A DNA stretch of 64,000 bases from CAZXYS01 sp964645005 (GTDB lineage Bacteria > Bacteroidota > Ignavibacteria > Kapaibacteriales > UBA2268), in NCBI GenBank assembly GCA_964645005.1, contig CAZXYS010000015.1, forward strand, positions 26,198 through 90,197, in the 5' to 3' direction. Below are positions 51,403-59,047 of this stretch, in pieces. Position 1 is the stretch's first letter. Each line of letters starts with the position of its first letter. The position numbers and the translations under genes were made by a program. The notes under the pieces are model-generated. The model was not told where the DNA came from. It saw nothing but the letters and a program-made list of their open reading frames with translations, and did no database searches.

Positions 51403-51433
51403 AAGCCTTCCCAAAAGGGAGGGCTTTTTTTTT
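51403..51433 (+). terminator. Intrinsic terminator after rpsD
   Basis: AAGCCTTCCC (51403-51412) pairs with GGGAGGGCTT (51417-51426) with one G-U, loop AAAA, followed by a run of T to 51433. It ends 23 bases past the rpsD stop. Confidence 0.88.
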
Positions 51434-51451
51434 AAAATTTAATTTCTCTGA

Positions 51452-51486
51452 TTTGTTAAAGAATTGAAGAATATTTTTTATATTTG
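51452..51486 (+). promoter_or_regulatory. Possible promoter of the small outer-membrane protein gene
   Basis: TATATTTG at 51479-51486 matches the TAnnTTTG element; TTTG at 51452-51455 lies 23 bases upstream, longer than the 20 in the other two promoters of the window. Confidence 0.35.
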
Positions 51487-51545
51487 GTTTTTAAAATCAG
51501 GGTTAACAGACCAAGAAATATATTAATATGTTCTTAGGAGGAAAA

Positions 51546-52103
51546 ATGAAAAGTTCAAAAATTCTACGCATTTTCTTTGTAATTATGGTATTAGCTTTAA
51601 CAACAACCATCTGCGAAGCCCAAAAGAAAAAGAGAGTCCCGGATGAAGACTTCGGATTAGGAGTATCTCTGGGACAAGTCGGCAGTCTTGGCGGTCAGAT
51701 AGCCTACGCCTTTAAAGACAATTTCCACGGCGGTGTCTATTTCGGCTTCCAGTATACAGCACAAAAAGACGAAGATGCTGATGAGTTCGATTCCGAAATG
51801 TTTATGTATTTTTCACCTTACGCCAAAGTTTTTTTCATGGATCCCATCAGACATTTTCGCCCGTTTATTTTAGGGCAATTTGTTGTTTCTACAACTACTA
51901 AAACTGTGTTGACAGAACGTTTCACCGAAGAATCCAGAACTGTTACAAACGAGGGTTTCTTCTTCTCCTTAGGCGGGGAATGGTTCCCATATCCATCAGT
52001 AGGTGTTTACGGCGGTGTTGGTGTGTTAGGATTCGAATTCAGCCCTATCAGATTTGAAGTAGGAATAGGCAATGCATTCCTTGGTGTAGAATGGTTCTTA
52101 TAA
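51546..52103 (+). CDS. Small outer-membrane beta-barrel protein
   Basis: 185 residues from the ATG at 51546, four bases after an AGGAGG (an upstream ATG at 51528 has no such site). The signal peptide ends Cys-Glu-Ala-Gln. The mature part alternates strands and turns (GLGVSLGQVGSLGGQIAYAF, GGVYFGFQYTA) and ends in a hydrophobic strand with terminal Leu (FLGVEWFL), as in 8-strand porin-like proteins of Bacteroidota. Function unknown. Confidence 0.78.
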   Translation: MKSSKILRIFFVIMVLALTTTICEAQKKKRVPDEDFGLGVSLGQVGSLGGQIAYAFKDNFHGGVYFGFQYTAQKDEDADEFDSEMFMYFSPYAKVFFMDPIRHFRPFILGQFVVSTTTKTVLTERFTEESRTVTNEGFFFSLGGEWFPYPSVGVYGGVGVLGFEFSPIRFEVGIGNAFLGVEWFL

Positions 52104-52134
52104 AATCATCAACTTCACAGGAAAGAATTCCAGC

Positions 52135-52198
52135 AATCCTGTTTTGGCAGGATGGGATTCCGATAAATATCGGAATCCCATCCTTCTAAAGCAGGATT
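52135..52198. terminator. Large hairpin, likely bidirectional transcription terminator or repeat
   Basis: Two 31-base arms (52135-52165 and 52168-52198) are complementary with few mismatches around a 2-base loop. The inner 16 bp, GGATGGGATTCCGATA and its complement (52150-52165 and 52168-52183), are perfect. A modest T-rich tail follows on the plus strand. It lies 32 bp after the small barrel gene. Confidence 0.65.
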
Positions 52199-52289
52199 TT
52201 TATTTAGCTTAATAAGTCTAAATTAAAAATGCAAAAATTGATTCGTGAAAAAAAACAACTAACTTGTTTTTCGTAATACTATTGGATGA

Positions 52290-52369
52290 AATTCCCCTTT
52301 TTGAGGCTTGCCCGAGCGCAGTTGCAGCTCAGCGGAAACCACGCTTAAGCGTGGCGATAACGGGGTGGA
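52290..52369. repeat. Palindromic repeat module, copy 2 of the 46-bp pair
   Basis: AATTCCCCTTTTTGAGG is followed by the 46-bp core at 52311-52356 that matches 41645-41690 with two differences, including the small hairpin CCACGC-TTAA-GCGTGG. It ends with CGGGGTGG, also found at the end of the 37060-37108 module. Confidence 0.75.
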
Positions 52370-52459
52370 TTCTTATTTTATCTCAATTTTCTTATAAACC
52401 TTTGTATAGCCGGCAATCACAATAGTGTTAGATGTGATTTTGCAAGGAATTTTCCGGAA

Positions 52460-53635
52460 TTAAAACTTGTAGTCGAAATAATGCCCGCCGGGGACTGAGA
52501 TGCATGGATTCTGCTTGTAGAGTCGCATAGTTCCTTTGTTTATGTCGAAAAAGACTGTGCCAAGGGTTTGCCCCTCTATGCCGTCTTCCGGATGTCTGCA
52601 TGGTGAATAGGGCTTACTCTCATGCGAGGACAGCATTGCAAGGAATACTCCGGGATCGGTTACCTTATCCGACAGAGCCGCAATTTTCGGCTGTATTACA
52701 TTATAGCGGGATAGTGAGGAACTATTCCGGTACACTAGATCCTGATCCTCGTAATCCTTAGTTTTCGGGTGGATGGTGTGATTGGTGTGGCAGTAGAGCC
52801 CATCCGGTTTTCTGGCTTCAACCGTGCCGTCAGGAAGGGTCTCAATGGACATGTACTCACCGGATTTCATATAAGCAATGTTATGATGCCACGGGAATGC
52901 GCGGGGTTCGGTGGTGACAATCTTTTTAGCCTCCTTCAGGTCTTTAGCTTCGAGGATGGCACGTCCGAAGAAATAACGCGGGATCCCAAGTTTTGGCGCC
53001 GTGCAGCCGATGAAATTGGAAGAATGGCAAATACCCCTGTCGTTAAAGCCCGGACCTACGCCCGTGATGATGCCCGGATAGACGAAGCTGATGTAGGAGA
53101 CTCCTGACGGCGGATGCGCCTTCAGCACAAACATATCGTCTTTATAGGCGGCGTGACCGTCCTCATTCTGGAAGAGCCAGTTGTTTTGCTCATCCTTGTA
53201 ATAAATGGTCGAACATCCGGGTGGTTCTTTTTCGAATGAAGCGAGTTCGGATTTGATGCTCATGAGCCACATCGTGTTGAATTCAATGCCCGAACCGTCG
53301 GACATACCGCGGATCTCTTCCAAATATTCGGGGAAATTGTCTTTCAGGGCTTCTTTCAATTTTTCGGTATAGTCTCTCCCTTCGGGTGTTTTGTAAACAC
53401 TGTAAAGTTCTTCCAGCCAGGAGGCGCGTTTTTTCATGACTGATTTAATATTATTGGCAAAATGCTTGCCTATTTGGAAGCCGATATCATAGTAAGAACC
53501 TGTAACTTCCAGTACTGGAAATGTTCTCTGGGCAGCTTCCGTGAATTTTACTCTGGCGTTTGTATCCGGTGTGCACGCATGATGTAGAAATACTGTCGAG
53601 AGTGCTGAAAAAGCTAAAAATTCCCTGCGTTTCAT
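52460..53635 (-). CDS. C45/acyl-CoA:6-APA acyltransferase-like amidohydrolase, Tat-type lipoprotein
   Basis: 391 residues. The N-terminus MKRREFLAFSAL resembles a Tat motif and leads to Cys21 (His-His-Ala-Cys), a lipobox. GSYYDIGFQIGKHFANNI near 46-63 is the characteristic C45/AAT start. The nucleophile is probably the Cys of PPGCSTIYYKD at about 139; the protein is not a tandem-cleaved Ntn form judging by its single continuous chain, but autocatalytic cleavage is possible. GFNDRGICHSSNFIG follows later. Such enzymes hydrolyse N-acyl or peptide amides; the substrate is unknown. Confidence 0.75.
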   Translation of the reverse strand: MKRREFLAFSALSTVFLHHACTPDTNARVKFTEAAQRTFPVLEVTGSYYDIGFQIGKHFANNIKSVMKKRASWLEELYSVYKTPEGRDYTEKLKEALKDNFPEYLEEIRGMSDGSGIEFNTMWLMSIKSELASFEKEPPGCSTIYYKDEQNNWLFQNEDGHAAYKDDMFVLKAHPPSGVSYISFVYPGIITGVGPGFNDRGICHSSNFIGCTAPKLGIPRYFFGRAILEAKDLKEAKKIVTTEPRAFPWHHNIAYMKSGEYMSIETLPDGTVEARKPDGLYCHTNHTIHPKTKDYEDQDLVYRNSSSLSRYNVIQPKIAALSDKVTDPGVFLAMLSSHESKPYSPCRHPEDGIEGQTLGTVFFDINKGTMRLYKQNPCISVPGGHYFDYKF

Positions 53636-53923
53636 GATGTCTTGCTTTTATTGATAATAATTTTAGTTAATTTAACAAATGATTACAAAAAATAAAAGTA
53701 ATGCATCATAAATTTATAAAACTTCGTCAATTATATCAGGTTAGAAAATTATAAAAAATTGGTCATAAAATAAGATAGATGGATATTTTGGCTATAAGGA
53801 ATTAGTAAATTCACAAAAAAAATTGTAAATTTGAGGTTAATTTCATACTAATAACTTTGTCTTTTTGACAAATTAATAAAATGAAAATACTTTTTTAAAA
53901 CAAATAAAAATTAAGGTGTAGTG

Positions 53924-56224
53924 ATGAAAAAATTTATTTACCTGATTTTCCTGATTTTACCTTTAACAGCTTTTTCACAGGAAAAAGGAGCGACAGAACA
54001 AATCCCCGAAGGTTTGAATATAAAGACAGAAGAAAAAGCGAGTGTTGAAAAAACGGCTGGAGAATTTAAGGACTATAAATCAAGAAGGACGCCGGAAGTT
54101 CTCTCCTACGATCAGAATAAGCCGTGGCAGATAGTTCCGGCAGATACTTTTTTTGCTATTAGGATTGATCCAACACAAGATGGTCTGTTCGAGACGAGAA
54201 CATTTGAACTGGAGGATGCGGCAAAAGAAGCTATCAAGATGTGCCCCAAATGGATGCAGCCGGATCTGGTAGATAATTTAAGGCGTTTATTCCCTGCTTT
54301 GCAGAGAAATTATTCAAAGATTATTAAAAATGCTGATGTGCAAAAAAGGGATGAAATAGCATTCAGCGTTGCTCATTTAGCACCTGAAACGCTTAATGGC
54401 ATGAAAGAAGAACTTCTTGAAGTAAATGCCGAATATATTTATAAGATTGAGCCCGAGTTGAAATATGTCAAATTAGCTGAATATGGTTCCGAGGAAAGCG
54501 GTAACTGGCATACCACCACAACATATAAAGTTCTAAAGGACGGAGATACGGTCTGGGTAGAAATACCACGTGAGATGTATTACTGGTGGGTAGTTATGCC
54601 TAAACTATCCGATGAAAGACCCTTGATGAATTTCACCGTAAATAATGAATTCTGGCGGCAGCACGTATGGGAGAATGCTGATGAAGGCTTTCCGCTGCTT
54701 AAGGATGTCCTGAAGAACACGGAATTTATGTGGGATTGTCAGGAACATAAATGGAGAAATGAAGAGAAAATCGATGATACAACCGAAGTTAAGATTCCAT
54801 TCCATGATTCTCTATATGCAGTGGCAGTGGTTGGCAGATGGGTAGCCCATACCGTACATTATAACGAGCAGAGGGATCCGGAAGAGAATTGGAGACCGAT
54901 CCAACCGAACCAGATACTTCATCATCACAACGGAAATTGCGGAGAACTGCAGGATCTTCTGAATGCCGGCGCAAGAACTGCTTTGCTGCCGGTGTCATCA
55001 GTGAGTTCACACCCCGGCGATCACGTTTGGAACGAGCTTTACTGGGAAAATGAATGGTGGTATTATCAGGTTAGCTGGGATTGCGGACCTACATTTGTAA
55101 ATCAGTCGAGAGAATATAAAGAGAAAGCTTGTATCACCGGTTATAGAGCCGATATGTATCGCTGGATGGTTAATGAACATTATAATCCCGTTTGCACTTT
55201 GAATATTAAAACAGTCGACAAAAATAACAAACCTGTGGATTGTGCCGAAGTATCTTTCTTTGCAGCCAGCTATAAGGATCCGCATGCCCAGGAGTATTAC
55301 TACGGATCATCATTACATTCAGATGCAAATGGAGAATTATCAGTACTTCTGTCGGCGGATATCACCCATGCATACAGAGGAGATCATCCTATGGGTCACT
55401 CACCTTCTGAATCTAACAGAGTGAATGGTTTGAGATATAATATAGTTAAAGAGGGTGATGAATTGGATGCAAAAATAGAGTTTCCTTTTGAACTTCCCGT
55501 ACCTTTGACAGTTACAAAGATAAGCCCTTCGGCGGGAGATGAATATAAAGTTGAACTCAATTATGAAGTTCCTTATAATATTGCTTATGGAGGAGGCTAC
55601 TGGCAGGCGGATCTACCTTACGATGATTATACCTGGAATGATTTCCGCGAAAACGGCGAAATCAACTTTTACCTCGTTAACGAGGAAAATTATTGGAAAT
55701 TTGAAAAAGGTATGCCTTTTGAAGCATATGAAATATTCGAATCATCAATTACTCAGGATATTGAATTCACTTTACCTTCTTCCGATGAGCAATATTTCAT
55801 AATCTTCTCAAACAGGTCGAAAACAATTGCTTCGCAGTTCTTGCAGTATAATGTGGAGCTTTTTAAGAATGACGGGGCTGATTGGACACTTGTCAAATCC
55901 CTTAATAAATCTAATGTCCTTGATGTTGCCGAGAATGTTAAGCCGGGGCCGGTAGAAATGAATCTAATCCCAAATCCGGCGCAAAATTATGTAGAAATAA
56001 CATTCAATCCTGAAAGAATGGATGATTACAATCTTTCAGTATATGATACTGACGGTAATTTTGTTACGGAACTGCATAATGGAGTTATTGCACCGGGTCA
56101 AAATACGATTGGCTGGAATTGCAGCAACACGAATGGCGAGAAAGTTGGCAGCGGCGTCTATTTCATCGTTCTCAGCAATGAGAAACAGCAGGTTGTTAAG
56201 AAATCAATAGTTATTAGCAAATAA
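53924..56224 (+). CDS. Secreted transglutaminase-like protein with T9SS sorting domain
   Basis: 766 residues; the ATG at 53924 follows AAGGTG better than the GTG one codon upstream. Signal peptide 1-18 (Ala-Phe-Ser-Gln). The transglutaminase core has Cys in HHHNGNCGELQDLLN at about 338, His in HPGDHVWNELYW at about 366 and Asp in VSWDCGPTF at about 384, a full triad. A beta-sandwich domain (TLNIKTVDKNNKPVDCAEVS) follows, and from about 679 (NLIPNPAQNYVEITF) an FlgD-like/T9SS sorting domain ending SIVISK. It is probably a surface protease or amide hydrolase rather than a cross-linker. Confidence 0.83.
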   Translation: MKKFIYLIFLILPLTAFSQEKGATEQIPEGLNIKTEEKASVEKTAGEFKDYKSRRTPEVLSYDQNKPWQIVPADTFFAIRIDPTQDGLFETRTFELEDAAKEAIKMCPKWMQPDLVDNLRRLFPALQRNYSKIIKNADVQKRDEIAFSVAHLAPETLNGMKEELLEVNAEYIYKIEPELKYVKLAEYGSEESGNWHTTTTYKVLKDGDTVWVEIPREMYYWWVVMPKLSDERPLMNFTVNNEFWRQHVWENADEGFPLLKDVLKNTEFMWDCQEHKWRNEEKIDDTTEVKIPFHDSLYAVAVVGRWVAHTVHYNEQRDPEENWRPIQPNQILHHHNGNCGELQDLLNAGARTALLPVSSVSSHPGDHVWNELYWENEWWYYQVSWDCGPTFVNQSREYKEKACITGYRADMYRWMVNEHYNPVCTLNIKTVDKNNKPVDCAEVSFFAASYKDPHAQEYYYGSSLHSDANGELSVLLSADITHAYRGDHPMGHSPSESNRVNGLRYNIVKEGDELDAKIEFPFELPVPLTVTKISPSAGDEYKVELNYEVPYNIAYGGGYWQADLPYDDYTWNDFRENGEINFYLVNEENYWKFEKGMPFEAYEIFESSITQDIEFTLPSSDEQYFIIFSNRSKTIASQFLQYNVELFKNDGADWTLVKSLNKSNVLDVAENVKPGPVEMNLIPNPAQNYVEITFNPERMDDYNLSVYDTDGNFVTELHNGVIAPGQNTIGWNCSNTNGEKVGSGVYFIVLSNEKQQVVKKSIVISK

Positions 56225-56244
56225 AATATTATTTATTTGAAAAT

Positions 56245-56278
56245 AAAATCCCTTCTTTCAATCGAGAGAAGGGATTTT
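56245..56278. terminator. Bidirectional terminator between the transglutaminase-like gene and rsmB
   Basis: AAAATCCCTTCT (56245-56256) pairs perfectly with AGAAGGGATTTT (56267-56278). T runs follow on both strands, and the flanking genes converge on it. Confidence 0.88.
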
Positions 56279-56303
56279 TTATGAAAAAAGTTTAGAATTT
56301 TGT

Positions 56304-57746
56304 TTAGCTTCTTTTGACAAAGCGGGCAGCAAATGCTCCGTCGCAGTAGTTAATATGGGGATAGGTTTGCATATAACCATCTTTGCATACTTCGTGATGG
56401 ATGTATTTCTCTGCGGGATCGAGTTCATACTCGGGAAAATTCTCCAGAAACCAGCGTGCATTTTCAATATTTTCTTCAGGCTCTATAGTGCATGTTGAAT
56501 ATAATAACACGCCGCCGGGTTTTACTATTTTTGCTGCATTGCTGAGTATTTCCCTTTGTAATTTGACTAATTGGACAATGTCTTCGACTTCTCTTTTCCA
56601 TTTGATATCCGGACGCTTGGAAAGTGTTCCCAAGCCTGAGCATGGGACATCAGTGAATACCAGGTCAGCCTGTTCTTCAGGTTCATACTCGGTGGAATCA
56701 GCCATTAAAGTAGTAATGGAATTAATACCAAGACGCTCTGCATTTTCCTCTATAAGATGCAGTTTGGAAGAATATTTGTCAATAGCCAGAATGTTTCCGC
56801 TGTCTTTCATAAGTTCTGCTAAATATATGGATTTACCACCAGGGGCAGCACAAAGATCGATAACATATTGTTCCTGCTGAGGAGCTGCCAGCCTGCATGC
56901 CAGAGAAGCACTTGTATCCTGAACAGTAACCTTACCTGTTTCGAAAATATCCGACAATAAAACGTTCGCTTTGGATGTCTTTAGTCTTAAAGAATTTTCC
57001 ATGTAAGCGGTTTTATAAAAAACTATTTCTTTTTCTTTCAAAAAATTAGTAACTTCAAAAAAGTTGGATTTGAATGTATTTATCCTTAAAGGGAGGTTCG
57101 GTCGATGATTATTATAAGTAAGAATTTTTTCGGTTTCTTCGACTCCATAACGCTCAATCCAGCGTTTGACAATCCATTTGGGATGGGAGTAAATTATTGA
57201 AAAATAATAAACTATATCTTCCTGTCTGTCGGGATATCTTACATTTTCCTGATTTCGGACTATGTTTCGTAAAACTCCGTTGACAATTCCGGCTGTTTTT
57301 TCGCTTTGAATATTTTTAATAATTTCAACTGATTCGTTTATAGCAGCATGAGCAGGTATTTTATTGAGAAATATAATCTGGTAAAGAGCCACTCTCATGG
57401 CGTTTTTAACAATGTTAAGGCATTTTTGATAATCGCCTCGATAGAATCCTGTAAGTATCCAATCCAATTTGGCTTTCCATCGAATTACTCCATAAACGAT
57501 CTCAGTGAGGAGAGCTTTATCAAAAGGATTGAGATTGCTATGGATATATTCTCGCTCAAGCAATTTATCGACGTAAGAATCGCTTCTTTCGAATCGGTTC
57601 AGAAGTCTAATAGCAATATATCTGGCGCCGTCGTGGAATTGCCTGGGATTAGTTTCTTGAGTATCTTCGATTACCGTTTCGCTGACTTGTGTTTGATCAC
57701 TCTGTTGTGGTGAAATTTTTTCTTGTTCTTGAGTAACTTTTTCCAT
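56304..57746 (-). CDS. rsmB: 16S rRNA (cytosine(967)-C(5))-methyltransferase RsmB
   Basis: 480 residues. An extra charged N-terminus of about 35 residues precedes a NusB-like RNA-binding domain (about 40-170). The catalytic part has VIDLCAAPGGKSIYLAEL at about 292, the proline-cysteine DVPCSGLGTLSKRPDIKW at about 365 and the catalytic LYSTCTIEPEEN at about 413. It methylates C967 of 16S rRNA. It is a single gene on this strand. Confidence 0.92.
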   Translation of the reverse strand: MEKVTQEQEKISPQQSDQTQVSETVIEDTQETNPRQFHDGARYIAIRLLNRFERSDSYVDKLLEREYIHSNLNPFDKALLTEIVYGVIRWKAKLDWILTGFYRGDYQKCLNIVKNAMRVALYQIIFLNKIPAHAAINESVEIIKNIQSEKTAGIVNGVLRNIVRNQENVRYPDRQEDIVYYFSIIYSHPKWIVKRWIERYGVEETEKILTYNNHRPNLPLRINTFKSNFFEVTNFLKEKEIVFYKTAYMENSLRLKTSKANVLLSDIFETGKVTVQDTSASLACRLAAPQQEQYVIDLCAAPGGKSIYLAELMKDSGNILAIDKYSSKLHLIEENAERLGINSITTLMADSTEYEPEEQADLVFTDVPCSGLGTLSKRPDIKWKREVEDIVQLVKLQREILSNAAKIVKPGGVLLYSTCTIEPEENIENARWFLENFPEYELDPAEKYIHHEVCKDGYMQTYPHINYCDGAFAARFVKRS

Positions 57747-57839
57747 TGTTCATTGTCAATATATTAATAGAAAGATAAAAATTTAAAAAAAGAATGCAGA
57801 TAATAAAAATTTAAATTAATTAATAACACGAGGGATAAG

Positions 57840-58652
57840 ATGAACTTATTGTTGAGATTCGGATTAATTATAATTATTTTTTTAGTTTTTACTAAAAATG
57901 CCGATTCGCAGAAAATAGCGACTCCCCTTGAACCGGAGATATCAGCACCAATTCAGGAAATTGGCTTGATCCTCGGATTAGGAGCTAATTTCCAATCGGG
58001 GACGTTTCTGGTTGAATGCGAAGATTGTTTTTTTGAAAATGGGACAGGTTTTGGTTTTAATGTTGGAGTCGTCTATGAAGTTGAGTTTATTGAAAAATTC
58101 AGGTTTGGCAGTTATGCTGCATATAATAATATGAGTATAGAAAGTACTTATCGAGAAAGAGAGGCAATAGATGTCGAAGATTTAGGTAAAGTACCGATTT
58201 GGTTCCGGCATTTTGGCAAGGCTAAATTTAGCTATCTTGATATAGTGCCATACTTAAAATGGAAACCGGCGAATTTCTTTTTTTTAAGAGCCGGCGCCGG
58301 AATTTCTTATGTGCTCGGATCAAATTTAACACATACTCAAAAAGCTTTGGATGACAAGGTATTTCACCAAGGGCAATGGTATAATGTGAATATTGTAAAT
58401 TCCGACGATAACACCGTTGTTAATGAAGATCATTCCTTCCCTGAAGTTAATAAATTACAGTTAGCTTTTAAGCCGGCTATTGGATTTAACTTTGATCTTG
58501 GTAACTGGTTTTATCTAAGCCCGGTATTTGAATACAGCATACCTTTTTCGAGTCCTTCGGAGCAGGGGATTGATTTCAGAATTAATTCCTGGCGAATAAC
58601 TTTTGAATTAAGACATGATTTTACAGGCGGCGGGGAAGTAAGAGTAGAATAA
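57840..58652 (+). CDS. Outer-membrane beta-barrel protein (porin-like)
   Basis: 270 residues with a signal peptide (1-23, ending Ala-Asp-Ser-Gln). The mature protein shows alternating strands with long loops (GLILGLGANFQSGTFLV, FRFGSYAAYNNMSIES, LKWKPANFFFLRAGAGISY) and a final strand rich in aromatics (WRITFELRHDF). Similar to PorT/OMP_b-brl proteins of Bacteroidota. There is a small pair of cysteines in VECEDCFFENG at about 58-61. Specific function unknown. Confidence 0.78.
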   Translation: MNLLLRFGLIIIIFLVFTKNADSQKIATPLEPEISAPIQEIGLILGLGANFQSGTFLVECEDCFFENGTGFGFNVGVVYEVEFIEKFRFGSYAAYNNMSIESTYREREAIDVEDLGKVPIWFRHFGKAKFSYLDIVPYLKWKPANFFFLRAGAGISYVLGSNLTHTQKALDDKVFHQGQWYNVNIVNSDDNTVVNEDHSFPEVNKLQLAFKPAIGFNFDLGNWFYLSPVFEYSIPFSSPSEQGIDFRINSWRITFELRHDFTGGGEVRVE

Positions 58653-59047
58653 ATTAAATTATTCCAAGAAATTACAAAAACAGGAATTTGTATTAATTTT
58701 AGTGTGAAAAATATCTATTTTTCATAATAGCCGTATTTTTACTTTCGAAATCAAACAATTTTACTTGTATTTTTAATACAATTCTAATAAATTTATCATC
58801 TTAAATTTGTACTGTAATAAAAAAAGTGTTAAATATAATTCACACTTTTATTACAGAAGCTCATAATACATAACCTATTTGCAAAGATGTTTCGTAAATT
58901 TAGGAACTTAAAAATATGTAAATTTTTTTAACACCTGCAAATTTTTAGTATTTTATGTGTTAATTAAAAAAGAGTAAAAGTAAAATTCTGAAAAAATGTT
59001 CTTTTTAAAATATTATAGTTATAATTCAAAAAAATGGGTAGGATCTT
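58653..59047. other. Intergenic region with a stem-loop upstream of the PD40-OmpA gene
   Basis: 395 bp, very AT-rich. It contains the inverted repeat at 58812-58856 and TTTGCAAAGATG around 58878. The promoter of the downstream gene must lie here but no consensus stands out. No gene seen. Confidence 0.5.
58812..58856. other. Stem-loop downstream of the porin-like gene
   Basis: CTGTAATAAAA...GTGT (58812-58829, with three extra A) pairs with ACACTTTTATTACAG (58842-58856). It may be the terminator or a stabilising 3' stem of the porin-like gene, but there is no T run after it on the plus strand. Confidence 0.45.

Larger units (their letters stand above)
52104..52459. other. Intergenic region with a large hairpin and a palindromic repeat
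   Basis: 356 bp between convergent genes. Contents are the hairpin at 52135-52198 and the repeat module at 52290-52369; the rest is AT-rich. No gene. Confidence 0.65.
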
